Below, piece after piece: positions 24,739-33,651 of a DNA stretch of 64,000 nucleotides. The translations under genes and the position numbers were made by a program. Numbering within the stretch: the first letter of the stretch is position 1; each line of letters opens with the position of its first letter. Below the pieces are notes generated by a model. It saw nothing but the letters and a program-made list of their open reading frames with translations, did not search any database and was not told where the DNA came from. Source of the stretch: Nonomuraea soli (GTDB taxonomy: Bacteria > Actinomycetota > Actinomycetes > Streptosporangiales > Streptosporangiaceae); assembly GCF_013761175.1 (NCBI RefSeq), contig NZ_JACDUR010000007.1:666915-730914 (forward strand), given 5' to 3'.

Positions 24739-25485
24739 ATGGGCATGATTCGCGCCCTCTATCTCCGGATATTGCGTGACAAGGTCGGGCGTGGCCCGCT
24801 GCCCGCGCACGTCGGTCTCATCATGGACGGCAACCGCCGTTGGGCGCGGCAGATGGGCTTCGACAACCCCAGCCTGGGCCACGAGCACGGGGTCGCCCAC
24901 ATCGAGACCGTGCTCGGCTGGTGCGCCAGGCTCGGGATCCGGCAGGTCACCATCTACGTCGCCTCGGCCGACAATGTGCGCAAGCGCGAGTCGTTCCAGG
25001 TGAGGTACTACATGGAGCTCATCGAGCGGATCATCGCCGGCACGCTCGTGGAGTCGTCGCCCCTGTGGCGGATCCACGTCGCCGGTCGGCTCGACGCCCT
25101 GCCCGACTCCACGGCGCACGCCCTGAAACTCGCCCAGGACGCCACCGCCGGCCGGGACCACGATCTCACCGTCGCCATCGGCTACGACGGGCGCCAGGAG
25201 GTCGTCGACGCCGTGCGTTCCCTGCTGCTGGCACGCACGGGCGACTCCCTGGAGGAGGTGGCCGGGACGCTGAGCGCCGAGTCGCTCGACCCCTACCTGT
25301 ACACGGCCGGGCGCGACGACCCCGACCTCGTCATCAGGACCAGCGGCGAGCAGCGCATGTCGGGCTTCCTGCTGTGGCAGGCGGCCCACTCGGACCTGCA
25401 CTTCTGCGACGTCTACTGGCCGGGCTTCCGCGAGATCGACTTCCTCCGGGCCCTGCGCGCCCACGCCCAGCGCCGGGCGGCGTGA
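24739..25485 (+). CDS. uppS: Isoprenyl transferase (cis-prenyltransferase, short-chain UppS-like)
   Basis: The 248-residue protein has the cis-prenyltransferase signature HVGLIMDGNRRWARQMGF, in which the Asp binds Mg-pyrophosphate. It also has VTIYVASADNVRKR and the C-terminal DLVIRTSGEQRMSGFLLWQ. It condenses isopentenyl diphosphate onto an allylic primer. Its closest pattern in memory is the short-chain Z-isoprenyl diphosphate synthase of mycobacteria (Rv1086 type) rather than the long-chain synthase for the cell-wall carrier, but chain length cannot be told from sequence alone. The start is ATG 24739 or 24745; no clear ribosome site is seen, so the mRNA may be leaderless. Confidence 0.85.
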   Translation: MGMIRALYLRILRDKVGRGPLPAHVGLIMDGNRRWARQMGFDNPSLGHEHGVAHIETVLGWCARLGIRQVTIYVASADNVRKRESFQVRYYMELIERIIAGTLVESSPLWRIHVAGRLDALPDSTAHALKLAQDATAGRDHDLTVAIGYDGRQEVVDAVRSLLLARTGDSLEEVAGTLSAESLDPYLYTAGRDDPDLVIRTSGEQRMSGFLLWQAAHSDLHFCDVYWPGFREIDFLRALRAHAQRRAA

Positions 25486-25507
25486 CCACCCGGCGCCCGA
25501 CCGGGGG

Positions 25508-26101
25508 TCAGCGCTTGGGGGAGGCCAGCTTCCAGGCCAGCGGGAGCAGCCCGGCGGCGAGCGCGATCTTGAGGCCGTCGCTCACCAGGAACTTGCCCGC
25601 GCCCTCCCACAGGGCGGTGCCGAGGCCGAGGTCGAGGGTGGCCATGAGGACCGGAATGCCGAACGCGTAGATGACGACGTTGCCGGCGATCATCGTGCCC
25701 ACGGTCCGCAGCGCCGTACGGTCACCGCCGCGCTCGGCCAGCTTGCCGACGATCGCGGCGGCCACGATGAAGCCGAGGATGTAGCCGAACGACGGCAGCA
25801 GCCCGCCCGTCGTCGCGCTGATCACGCCGGAGGTCCCTTCGGCGAACCACGGAACGCCCGCGGCGCCCGCCAGCGCGTAGAGCGCCATGCTGAGGGCCGC
25901 GCGGTTCATCCCGAGCGTCGCACCGACCAGCAGCACGGCGAAGGTCTGACCGGTCCAGGGCACCGGCCAGCCGAAGGAGACCTGGGCGGCCAGGCCGGTC
26001 AGCGCGGCGCCTCCGACGACCAGGGCGGCGTCGCGGACCCGGGCGCCGGGAATCAGGTCGGACAGGACGGCGGGGCGGTGTGCCGCGGGGACGGAAGCCA
26101 T
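25508..26101 (-). CDS. bioY: BioY-family biotin transporter
   Basis: The 197-residue membrane protein has the BioY pattern. An early segment (AALVVGGAALTGLAAQVSF) is followed by VPWTGQTFAVLLVGATLG, a conserved substrate-binding stretch, then ALYALAGAAGVPWFAEG and four further helices. It is the S-component of an ECF-type biotin importer and in many actinobacteria stands alone or uses shared energising subunits; none are encoded nearby. ATG 26101 follows GAGGAG. A regulator site was looked for upstream but none was convincing. Confidence 0.9.
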   Translation of the reverse strand: MASVPAAHRPAVLSDLIPGARVRDAALVVGGAALTGLAAQVSFGWPVPWTGQTFAVLLVGATLGMNRAALSMALYALAGAAGVPWFAEGTSGVISATTGGLLPSFGYILGFIVAAAIVGKLAERGGDRTALRTVGTMIAGNVVIYAFGIPVLMATLDLGLGTALWEGAGKFLVSDGLKIALAAGLLPLAWKLASPKR

Positions 26102-26223
26102 CGAAACTCCTCTTTTGTATGCGGTTGACCTTATTGTTGCCGCCTCTCGCATCCGAACTCCTAGGTGGGGTGCTCCAAGAACCAGGACAGGGGTTTGTAC
26201 GGGTGCGATAGAAGGGCGCTAGC

Positions 26224-27165
26224 GTGAGCCGCATGCGCTCTCGACGTTCGGTGCTCGCGGTCCCCGGCAGCAACCCCCGTTTCCTGGAGAAGGCCCAGAG
26301 CCTCGACGTCGACGAGGTCTTCCTGGACCTCGAGGACTCCGTCGCCCCGCTGGCCAAGGCGCAGGCGCGAGGCAACGTGGTCAAGGCCCTGCTCGAAGGC
26401 GACTGGACCGGCAAGACGCGGGTCGTGCGGGTCAACGCCCTGGAGACCCAGTGGACCTACCGCGACGTGATCGAGGTCGTCGAGGGCGCCGGCGAGCGGC
26501 TCGACTGCGTGATGCTGCCCAAGGTGCAGGACGCCACCGAGGTCGTCTGGCTCGACACACTGCTCACCCAGATCGAGAAGACAATGGGCTTCGAGGTCGG
26601 CCGCATCGGCATCGAGGCGCAGATCGAGAACGCCCGCGGGCTGGTCAACGTCGACGCCATCGCCGGGAGCTCCAAGCGGCTCGAGACCCTCGTGTTCGGA
26701 CCCGCCGACTTCATGGCCTCCATCAACATGCGCACGCTCGTCGTGGGCGAGCAGCCGCCCGGCTACCCGGAGGGCGACGCCTACCACTACATCCTCATGC
26801 GGCTGCTGATGGCCGCCAGGATGCACGACCTGCAGGTCATCGACGGACCCTACCTGCAGATCAAGGACGTCGAGGGCTTCACCAAGGTCGCCAGGCGGGC
26901 CGCGGCGCTGGGCTACGACGGCAAGTGGGTGCTGCACCCCTCACAGGTGCAGGCGTGCAACGAGGTCTTCTCACCCTCGCAGGAAGACTACGACCACGCC
27001 GAGCTGATCCTTGAGGCGTACGAGCACTACACCACCGTGGAGCAGCGCGGCGCGGTCATGCTGGGCGACGAGATGATCGACGAGGCCTCCCGGAAGATGG
27101 CCCTGGTCGTGGCGGCCAAGGGGCGGGCGGCCGGGCTCAGCCGTACCACGTCGTTCAGAAGCTGA
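26224..27165 (+). CDS. HpcH/HpaI aldolase/citrate lyase-type CoA-ester lyase
   Basis: The 313-residue protein starts RRSVLAVPGSNPRFLEKA and has the Mg-binding layout of the CitE/malyl-CoA lyase family: DEVFLDLEDSVAPLAK, then VMLPKVQDATEV, GIEAQIENARGLV and VFGPADFMASI. It should cleave or form C-C bonds of CoA esters such as (S)-malyl-CoA or citramalyl-CoA, or hydrolyse malyl-CoA. No other lyase subunits are nearby, so it acts alone. The GTG start is at 26224. Its 3' end overlaps the convergent next gene by 11 bp. Confidence 0.87.
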   Translation: MSRMRSRRSVLAVPGSNPRFLEKAQSLDVDEVFLDLEDSVAPLAKAQARGNVVKALLEGDWTGKTRVVRVNALETQWTYRDVIEVVEGAGERLDCVMLPKVQDATEVVWLDTLLTQIEKTMGFEVGRIGIEAQIENARGLVNVDAIAGSSKRLETLVFGPADFMASINMRTLVVGEQPPGYPEGDAYHYILMRLLMAARMHDLQVIDGPYLQIKDVEGFTKVARRAAALGYDGKWVLHPSQVQACNEVFSPSQEDYDHAELILEAYEHYTTVEQRGAVMLGDEMIDEASRKMALVVAAKGRAAGLSRTTSFRS

Positions 27166-27706
27166 CGCCGATCGTGGTGAAGAACCAGAACGACGAGGTC
27201 AGCCAGAGCCCGACCAGCGCGGTGAACGCCAGCGAACCGAGCACCGGCAGGCCCCAGCCGGGCAGGCCCTTGCGCGGCAGGGCCAGCATCTTCGCCGTGA
27301 AGATCCCGTAGAAGAAGCAGCCGAGCAGCGAGTGGATGAGCACCCTGGGCACGTCGTACTGGAAGCCCAGGGCGTACAGGCAGTGGAAGGCGACCGGGAC
27401 GGTCAGGACGAACGCCAGCCGCCCCGACCACCGGTGCACCCCGGCCGGGATGCGGATGCCGAGCTTGCCCCACATCGAGAGGGCCGAGACGATCTGGACG
27501 AACGCCAGCACGAAGGCGCCCGTGGTGAGCCACGACTTCATCGGCAGGGGGCCGGAGAACCCGGCGGGGCCGACGGCGAAGCCCGTGGGCGTGTGCATCC
27601 TGCCGTACACCCCGAGCACCACCATGACGAGCCCGCCCACCAGGAGCGGGACCAGCAGGGTCGCGGCGCCGCGCCGCTGCTGCCGTGGCTGGGCTACCGC
27701 GGTCAT
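27155..27706 (-). CDS. Multi-pass membrane protein, DUF6529-like
   Basis: The 183-residue protein has about five membrane segments (LLVPLLVGGLVMVVLGVYG; WLTTGAFVLAFVQIVSAL; then RLAFVLTVPVAFHCLYAL, VLIHSLLGCFFYGIFTAKM, and VLGSLAFTALVGLWLTSSF). His residues recur at helix ends or inside helices (VHRW, FHCL, LIHS), a layout like cytochrome b561/ferric-reductase-type heme proteins. Heme binding is an inference. The start overlaps the stop of the secreted-protein gene by four bases, so the two are translationally coupled. Confidence 0.7.
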   Translation of the reverse strand: MTAVAQPRQQRRGAATLLVPLLVGGLVMVVLGVYGRMHTPTGFAVGPAGFSGPLPMKSWLTTGAFVLAFVQIVSALSMWGKLGIRIPAGVHRWSGRLAFVLTVPVAFHCLYALGFQYDVPRVLIHSLLGCFFYGIFTAKMLALPRKGLPGWGLPVLGSLAFTALVGLWLTSSFWFFTTIGVSF

Positions 27707-28386
27707 TGCATCTCCTCGATGAATCCGTCGACGTCCTTGGGCTCGAGCTGCTCGCCGTCGATGGTCACGGGCTGACCGGGCGTGAGCTGCGGGGTCTCGA
27801 CCTGCTGATCGCCCACGAAGGCGGTGCCGACCTGGACGAACCCGTCGCCGTTCGGGTTGCGCAGGTAGATCCAGCCGGCCTTGATGCGCGCGCCGCGCAC
27901 GATGGCGCTGGCCCGGTACAGGCCCGAGGGCTTCTTGGCGGTGGGGGCGGTGAAGTCCCACTTCTTGCCGCCGAGCGCGACCTCGCCGACGGCCTTGCCG
28001 CCGCCGAGCGTGGCCGACAGCGTGGCGCCGCCAAAGCCCTCCAAGGAGACCTGGCCCTCGGCGACCTTGCCGACGAACCAGGCCTCGGTCTTGCCGTCGC
28101 AGAAGTAGCCGATGGCCTTCGCGTCGCGGACGGAGACGGCGACCAGGGCGCGGGTGCCCTCCACGCGCCCTGCGTAGTCGGCACGGACGGCCCTGGCCGG
28201 CTTCGAGGCCTCGGGCTTGCCGGACGGGGTGGCCACGGAGGTGGCCTCGGCGGTGGCGCCGGGTTCGGCGACGTTCGCCGCGGTGGCGGGTGACTCCGCC
28301 GACTGAGCGGTGACGCTGGCCACGCCCAGCCCGGCGGCGAGGACAGCACCTGCCGCGAGGGTGAGGAACGGCCCCAGCTTGGACAT
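27703..28386 (-). CDS. Secreted protein of unknown function, partner of the downstream membrane protein
   Basis: The 227-residue precursor has a Sec-type signal peptide (MSKLGPFLTLAAGAVLAAGL, cleaved near SVTAQS). An Ala/Thr/Pro-rich linker of about 45 residues and a compact C-terminal domain rich in short beta-strands follow. I recognise no family or catalytic motif; a single Cys (YFCDGK) is present. ATG 28386 was chosen because the signal peptide starts there. It overlaps the membrane-protein gene by ATGA, suggesting the two form one extracytoplasmic complex, for example electron transfer or redox sensing (inference). Confidence 0.7.
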   Translation of the reverse strand: MSKLGPFLTLAAGAVLAAGLGVASVTAQSAESPATAANVAEPGATAEATSVATPSGKPEASKPARAVRADYAGRVEGTRALVAVSVRDAKAIGYFCDGKTEAWFVGKVAEGQVSLEGFGGATLSATLGGGKAVGEVALGGKKWDFTAPTAKKPSGLYRASAIVRGARIKAGWIYLRNPNGDGFVQVGTAFVGDQQVETPQLTPGQPVTIDGEQLEPKDVDGFIEEMQ

Positions 28387-28483
28387 GACGTACTCCCAGG
28401 GTTGGACTGCTTGCCCTCGAGAATCCACGCGTTCGCGCGGCCTGTCTGTGAAGAAATGCGCGCCCGGTGGCCACAATGGAGTA

Positions 28484-29482
28484 ATGCACGACAACCCGCC
28501 GCCCCCGTACGGCCCGCCGCAGCCGTACACGCCGCAGGCGCCCCAGCCTTGGTTCCTGCCGTCGCCGCCGGGCGCGCGTTACGACCAGCTGGCCAGGAAC
28601 GCCGCCAACGCCTGGTGGCGCCCGCTGGTGGGCACCATCGTGCTGGGCGTCGCCTTCTTCGGGGTGGGCCTGGCCGTCCTGCTGATCGGCATGTTCGTGG
28701 CCGTGGTGCTGGGGATCGAGGTCCTCCAGAACGACCCCCGGCTGTTCGGCGACCCGGTGTACGCCCTGGTCTTCCTGCTGCTGTCGATCGCGGCCGTGCT
28801 GCCCGTCGTGTACGGCACGACGGCGCTGATCCAGCGCAGGCGCCCCGGCACGCTGTCGTCGGTGGCGGGGCGGCTGCGCTGGACGTGGCTCTGGCAGTGC
28901 GTGCTGGTCGCGGTGGTGGCGCTGGTGCTGGGCCAGGCGGCCCTGGCGGCGGCCTACGCCATCGCGGGCGAGGACGTCTCGCAGTTGTTCGGCTGGGCGG
29001 GCTGGGAGCGGTTCCTGCCCGCGGTGGTCGTGATCCTGCTGCTGGTGCCCTTCCAGGCGGCCACGGAGGAGTACCTGTTCCGCGGGTGGCTGCTGCAGGC
29101 CTTCGGCGCCTACTTCCGCAATCCCGTGTTCGGCATCGTGCTGGGCTCGCTGGCCTTCATGTCGCTGCACGGCTACACGGGTGCGGGCATGGTCGACGTG
29201 TTCAGCTTCGGCGTGGTGATGGGGCTGCTGGCCGTACGCACCGGCGGGCTGGAGGCGGCCATCGCGATGCACGTGGTCAACAACGTCTTCGCCTTCGGGC
29301 TGTCGGCGGCGGCGGGTGAGCTGGAGAAGGCGATGCAGCAGGGGGCGGTGCCGTGGCCGTCGCTGGCGGGGACCGTGGTGCAGCTCGGGGTGTTCGCGGC
29401 GGGGGTGCTGTTCTTGGCTCGTAAACGGGCAATCAGTCAGTTTTCGCCGCAAATCACTAGAGAGTTTGGCGAATCTCGCTAG
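28484..29482 (+). CDS. CPBP-family intramembrane glutamic endopeptidase
   Basis: The 332-residue protein has a proline-rich cytoplasmic N-terminus of about 35 residues and about eight membrane segments. The CPBP motifs are all present: motif 1 EEYLFRGWLLQA (Glu-Glu-x3-Arg), motif 2 FMSLHGYTG (His) and motif 3 HVVNNVFAF (His-x3-Asn). Family members cleave within membranes or process bacteriocin-type and prenylated substrates; the target here is unknown. ATG 28484 was chosen as the start nearest the membrane domain with GGAG upstream. The gene is monocistronic. Confidence 0.88.
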   Translation: MHDNPPPPYGPPQPYTPQAPQPWFLPSPPGARYDQLARNAANAWWRPLVGTIVLGVAFFGVGLAVLLIGMFVAVVLGIEVLQNDPRLFGDPVYALVFLLLSIAAVLPVVYGTTALIQRRRPGTLSSVAGRLRWTWLWQCVLVAVVALVLGQAALAAAYAIAGEDVSQLFGWAGWERFLPAVVVILLLVPFQAATEEYLFRGWLLQAFGAYFRNPVFGIVLGSLAFMSLHGYTGAGMVDVFSFGVVMGLLAVRTGGLEAAIAMHVVNNVFAFGLSAAAGELEKAMQQGAVPWPSLAGTVVQLGVFAAGVLFLARKRAISQFSPQITREFGESR

Positions 29483-29657
29483 AGAGGTCTCGCGCTTACG
29501 GCTGGGGCATGCTGGTCTGGATGTTGCGACACATCGGGGATTCCGGGTGATCATCTCCGCGGGACGGGGTAGAAGTAGTCCCGTGGCATTACCGGAATTT
29601 CCGGCGATAGCCGCATAGCAGTGGAACGGTCCGGAAACCGACGAGGAGGTGCGGCGC

Positions 29658-32600
29658 GTGGCCTCCGGCCCCAGCGATCCGCCACAGCGACGCCCGGACG
29701 AACCGCGCCCGGGCGACGACCCTCAGGGCGAGACGCCATCCCCCACCCCCGAGGCCGGTCGAGACCCCGGTGAGGCCGGTCGAGACCCCGGCGCGGCAGG
29801 GCGGGACTCCGGCCAGGCCGGGTGGGATCCCGGCGAGGCCGCCTCCCGCGCGCCCCGCCGCCGCGGCGAGCCGTACGTCATGCCCGCCGACCGCGGACGA
29901 CGCGTCTGGCCGCCCCCAGAGCACGGTCACGGCCAGACGCCCCCAGGACGTGCCCAGGGCGAGACGGCCGGCGACCGCGACCAAGGCGGGTCATCCGCGG
30001 GTCCCGGCCAAGGTGGGCCGTCCGCGGGCCGCGGGCAAGGCGACCGGTCCAGCGGTCCCGGGCAAGGCGGCCGGTCCGGCGGGCGCGGGCAAGGCGACCG
30101 GTCCGGCGGGCGCGGCCAGGGTGACCGGTCCGGTGGGCGCGGTCATGGGGAGCCGGTCGCGGGGCGTGGCGTGGGTGAGCAGGCCTCGCCACGTGAGCCG
30201 CGCATCGAGCACACGCCGCCGGGGCCGACCGACGACCGTGCCCGCGGGCTGCCGCTGGGCTCCTCGCCGTGGGGCCAGCCGCCCTTCTCCTCGCCCACGC
30301 CGGAGGACGAGCCGCCCGACGTGCGCAGAGGACGCCACCCGTACGGCTCGCCGACCGCCGACCCCGAGGCCGAGCCGCGCCGCCGGGCTCGCAGGCTGGT
30401 CTCGCGTCCCGACAAGCTGGTGGCCAGGGGCGAGTCACGGCCGCAGCCGACGGCCGAGGAGATCGACCGCAGCCGTACCACCCAGCCCTACCCCCGGCCC
30501 GACGGCCCCCGCTGGCCGCCGCCTCCGGCGCAGGAACCCGGCGCCGAGCCCGGCCGGACCCCGTCCGAACGCGAGGCGGACCACGATCCCGGCCCGGGCC
30601 ACGACTACGAGCGCGGCCGTGACCATGAGCCCGCCCCGGGCCACGACTACGAGCGCGGCCGTGAGTACGACCCCGATCCGGGCCGCGACCACGAGCCCGC
30701 GTACGAGAGCGACGCCTACGACCGTGAGCACGACCGTGAGCACGACCGTGGGCCCGACCGTGGGCCCGACCGTGGGCCCGACCGTGGGCCCGAGCCGATC
30801 CCCGTTCAGCAGGAGATCCCCGCCCAGCCCGAGCGTGTGCCCGACGAGCAGGAGCCCGTGCGGCGTGTGGGGCGGCCGCCCGGTGGACGGCCCACGCGGC
30901 CCGACTTACTCGTCGCCACCGGCCCGCCCAGGCCCAACGGCGGCAGGCACCATCGGGGCACCGCGCCGGCGGCGGCCCGCAGGTCGAGCCCGGTGCGCAG
31001 GCGCCGCTCGATCGTGCCGATCCTCATCCTGGTGGCCATCGCCCTCACCGTCACCGGCGGCATCCTCGGATACCGCCAGCTCACCGGCCCCCCGGGCCAG
31101 GGCCTGAGCCTGGCCACCGGCCAGATCCACTCGGGCGACACCTGGTTCAAGCTCTCGTCGGCGGTCGGCGGCTCGAACCAGAAGCTGAACGCCATGACGG
31201 CAGTCGGCAAGACCGTGGTCGCCGTGGGCAGCGACACCACCAACCCCACCCCGCGCCCCCTGTTCCTCTTCTCGCCCGACCACGGCAGGAGCTGGCAGCT
31301 GGGCAAGGTCTCCGATTCGCCCACCGCCACGGTGCTGCGCGTGGTCGGCGCCGAGGGTGCCTGGCTGGCCAGCGGCGGAGACCAGGACCGGCTGGGCCTG
31401 TGGACCAGCACCGACGGTTTCACCTGGGAGAGCGTGCAGCCGGCCGGGTTCAGGCGCGGCGACATGATCCACGACATCGCCCGTACCCGAGAGGGGTTCG
31501 TCGCGGTCGGCAGGACCCTGTCCGACAACGGGTTCGGCGCGGCGGTGTGGTCCTCGCCCGACGGCCAGACCTGGGAACGGGGAGACACCCGCGGCCTGGA
31601 GGTGGGTGAGCTGAAGGCCGTCCAGGCCAGGGGTGACGCGGTGGTCGCGCTGGGCAGGCCGACAGGGGGGGACGGCATGCGCGCCATCAGCTCGCCGGAC
31701 GGCGGCCTGACCTGGCGGGCGACGGAGTTCAAGCTGGGTGTCGCCGAGGCGCGTCCTGGCACGCTGGCCGTCGTGGCCAAGCAGTTCGTGCTGGTGCCGA
31801 TCGAGTATCGCTCGCCGGAGGGGCGGGTGCAGGTCTACTGCTCGTCGAGCGGGGCCGAGTGGGCGCAGTGCGGCGAGATCGGCGGCCTGAGCGGTCAGCG
31901 GAACGGCGTCGACCTGCTGATCTCGCACGAGGGTGGCGTGGCGGCGGTCAGCAAGGTGGGCTTCAACGGCTACACCGTGCTGGCCAGCGACGACGCCAAG
32001 AGCTGGCGCAAGCGTGTGACGCTGGATCAGCTGACGGACGCCACGCTGCGGGCGTTCGCGATCACCGACACCGGCGTGTTGTTCGCCGGCGGCGACCAGG
32101 CGGCCTCCGACATCGACAACCGGCCCGTGCTGCTGACGGCGACGCAGAGCGGCGAGATCTCCCAGGTGGATCTGGGCGGCGTCGACGGTCTGACCAGGGC
32201 GGCACGTGAGGTGAGCAGGGTCGCGGCGGGCGAGGGCAGGTTCGTGGCAGTGGGTTCGGTCTCGGGCGACGCGGGCATCTGGACCAGCTCCGACGGTGAG
32301 GTGTGGCGGGCGGCCAGCCTGGGCGGTCCGCGCGAGCAGGCGTTGCTGGACGTCGCGCACGGGCGCAAGGGCTGGCTGGCGGTGGGCTCCAACTCCCTCG
32401 ACACGATCACGAGCGAGCCTCTGGTGGTCTCGTCGCAGGATGCCCTGACGTGGAAGAAGGCGCCCGCGCCCACTCGTGGCGAGAGCTCGGTGTCGCTGCA
32501 CGCCATCACCGCGGGTGAGAACGGCTACGTGGTGGCCGGGCAGGAGCAGAACGCCTCCGGCGCCGCCGCGGCGTTGTGGTTCACCAAGGACGGCCAGAAT

Positions 32601-33206
32601 TACGCCAAGGCGCGCCCGCTTCCCCAGGCGGGCGCGGGGGTGCGCATCCACGACCTGGCGGCCGCGGGCGAGAAGTACTTCGCCGTGGGCGGGGCGGGTG
32701 AGGGCGACTCCGAGAGCGGTGTGTTCTGGTGGTCGCAGGACGGCGCCAACTGGAAGGCCAGACCGCGGGTCATGCCCGCGGGAGCCACCAGCGCTGGGCT
32801 GAGGCAGGTGGCGGTCCTCGGCGAGCGGGTCGTGGTGACGGGTACGGCGCAGCACAACGGCACCACGCGGGCCTTCGCCGTCACCTCGGAGGACGACGGC
32901 AAGACCTGGGGCGCCTACACCTGGCTGCCGGCCGAGCACCCGGCGACCGTGCACGACCTGGCCGCCGAGAAGCAGGGAGTCGTCGCCGTGGGCACGCACG
33001 ACGGTGACGGCGCCGCCTGGACCTCGGAGGACGGCCAGACCTGGCACCGCAACGAGCTCGACGCCGACCAGCTGGCGGGGGAGGGCAGGCAGTGGCTGGC
33101 CGCGGTGAGCCTGGCCGGCACCCAGGTCGTCGGGCTGGGCCGCTCGACGACCTACAACGCCGACCATCTCATCCTGTGGAACTCGACCCTGTCCGCGGAG
33201 CGCTGA
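29658..33206 (+). CDS. Large membrane-anchored Asp-box (BNR/sialidase-like) beta-propeller protein
   Basis: The 1182-residue protein has three parts. The N-terminal ~445 residues are disordered, rich in Pro, Gly, Arg and Asp, with tandem repeats of the GQGDRSGGRG type (coding region about 29985-30170) and a D-R-G-P-D-R-G-P run near 30740-30800. One membrane segment (IVPILILVAIALTVTGGIL, about residues 452-470) follows. The C-terminal ~700 residues contain twelve clear Asp-box motifs such as SPDHGRSW, STDGFTW, SPDGQTW, SSDGEVW, SQDGANW and SEDGQTW, plus two weaker units, spaced about 50 residues apart. This would make two seven-bladed propellers outside the cell. No sialidase active site is evident, so it may be a binding or sensing ectodomain. 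GTG 29658 follows GAGGAGGTG. Confidence 0.8.
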   Translation: MASGPSDPPQRRPDEPRPGDDPQGETPSPTPEAGRDPGEAGRDPGAAGRDSGQAGWDPGEAASRAPRRRGEPYVMPADRGRRVWPPPEHGHGQTPPGRAQGETAGDRDQGGSSAGPGQGGPSAGRGQGDRSSGPGQGGRSGGRGQGDRSGGRGQGDRSGGRGHGEPVAGRGVGEQASPREPRIEHTPPGPTDDRARGLPLGSSPWGQPPFSSPTPEDEPPDVRRGRHPYGSPTADPEAEPRRRARRLVSRPDKLVARGESRPQPTAEEIDRSRTTQPYPRPDGPRWPPPPAQEPGAEPGRTPSEREADHDPGPGHDYERGRDHEPAPGHDYERGREYDPDPGRDHEPAYESDAYDREHDREHDRGPDRGPDRGPDRGPEPIPVQQEIPAQPERVPDEQEPVRRVGRPPGGRPTRPDLLVATGPPRPNGGRHHRGTAPAAARRSSPVRRRRSIVPILILVAIALTVTGGILGYRQLTGPPGQGLSLATGQIHSGDTWFKLSSAVGGSNQKLNAMTAVGKTVVAVGSDTTNPTPRPLFLFSPDHGRSWQLGKVSDSPTATVLRVVGAEGAWLASGGDQDRLGLWTSTDGFTWESVQPAGFRRGDMIHDIARTREGFVAVGRTLSDNGFGAAVWSSPDGQTWERGDTRGLEVGELKAVQARGDAVVALGRPTGGDGMRAISSPDGGLTWRATEFKLGVAEARPGTLAVVAKQFVLVPIEYRSPEGRVQVYCSSSGAEWAQCGEIGGLSGQRNGVDLLISHEGGVAAVSKVGFNGYTVLASDDAKSWRKRVTLDQLTDATLRAFAITDTGVLFAGGDQAASDIDNRPVLLTATQSGEISQVDLGGVDGLTRAAREVSRVAAGEGRFVAVGSVSGDAGIWTSSDGEVWRAASLGGPREQALLDVAHGRKGWLAVGSNSLDTITSEPLVVSSQDALTWKKAPAPTRGESSVSLHAITAGENGYVVAGQEQNASGAAAALWFTKDGQNYAKARPLPQAGAGVRIHDLAAAGEKYFAVGGAGEGDSESGVFWWSQDGANWKARPRVMPAGATSAGLRQVAVLGERVVVTGTAQHNGTTRAFAVTSEDDGKTWGAYTWLPAEHPATVHDLAAEKQGVVAVGTHDGDGAAWTSEDGQTWHRNELDADQLAGEGRQWLAAVSLAGTQVVGLGRSTTYNADHLILWNSTLSAER

Positions 33207-33588
33207 CGACGTCCCAGCCGATGAGCGTCTCCAGCAGCCCTTCAGACAGCGGCAGCCGTACGAGCTCGTCCAGCGGGCACCAGCGCGCGTCGGCGGCGTC
33301 GTCGCCGGCGCGCAGCACGCCGCCGGTCACGGTGGCGCGGTAGTCGCGGATCTCGTACACGACGCCGCCGGGTCCTGGACGGTCCACGGCGCCCACGAGC
33401 GGCCCTGCCTCGACCTCCAGGCCGGTCTCCTCCCGCAGCTCGCGGCTCAGGGCCTCGGCGTCGCTCTCGCCCGGCTCGACCCGGCCGCCTGGCAGCGACC
33501 ACAGGCCCTGGCCCGGGGGCCGGCCCCGCCTGACCAGCAGCAGAAGATCGTCGCGGATCACGATGGCTCCGACACAATTTACGCGCAC
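33169..33588 (-). CDS. NUDIX hydrolase
   Basis: The 139-residue protein has a complete Nudix box GRVEPGESDAEALSRELREE ending TGLEV (about residues 33-55). It is preceded by the hydrolase core strand NCVGAIVIRDDLLLLVRRG. Such enzymes cleave nucleoside diphosphates linked to another moiety, acting in nucleotide sanitation or cofactor turnover; the exact substrate is unknown. The GTG at 33588 lacks a clear ribosome site. Its 3' end overlaps the convergent Asp-box gene by 38 bp. Confidence 0.88.
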   Translation of the reverse strand: MRVNCVGAIVIRDDLLLLVRRGRPPGQGLWSLPGGRVEPGESDAEALSRELREETGLEVEAGPLVGAVDRPGPGGVVYEIRDYRATVTGGVLRAGDDAADARWCPLDELVRLPLSEGLLETLIGWDVVSAPRTGSSSTG

Positions 33589-33651
33589 ATTGCGGTTATA
33601 TAACGGCGCGGCCTTGACGGATCGGTGCCGGACGACGCACCGTGAGTAGCT

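Noticed and set aside
24800..25485. Assigning the cis-prenyltransferase to the long-chain undecaprenyl/decaprenyl type
   Set aside because: Its pattern is nearer the short-chain mycobacterial enzyme; chain length is not resolvable from sequence, so I kept a general call.
29985..30170. Short tandem repeats resembling a CRISPR or minisatellite
   Set aside because: They lie inside a coding region, keep the reading frame and vary in unit sequence; there are no unique spacers.
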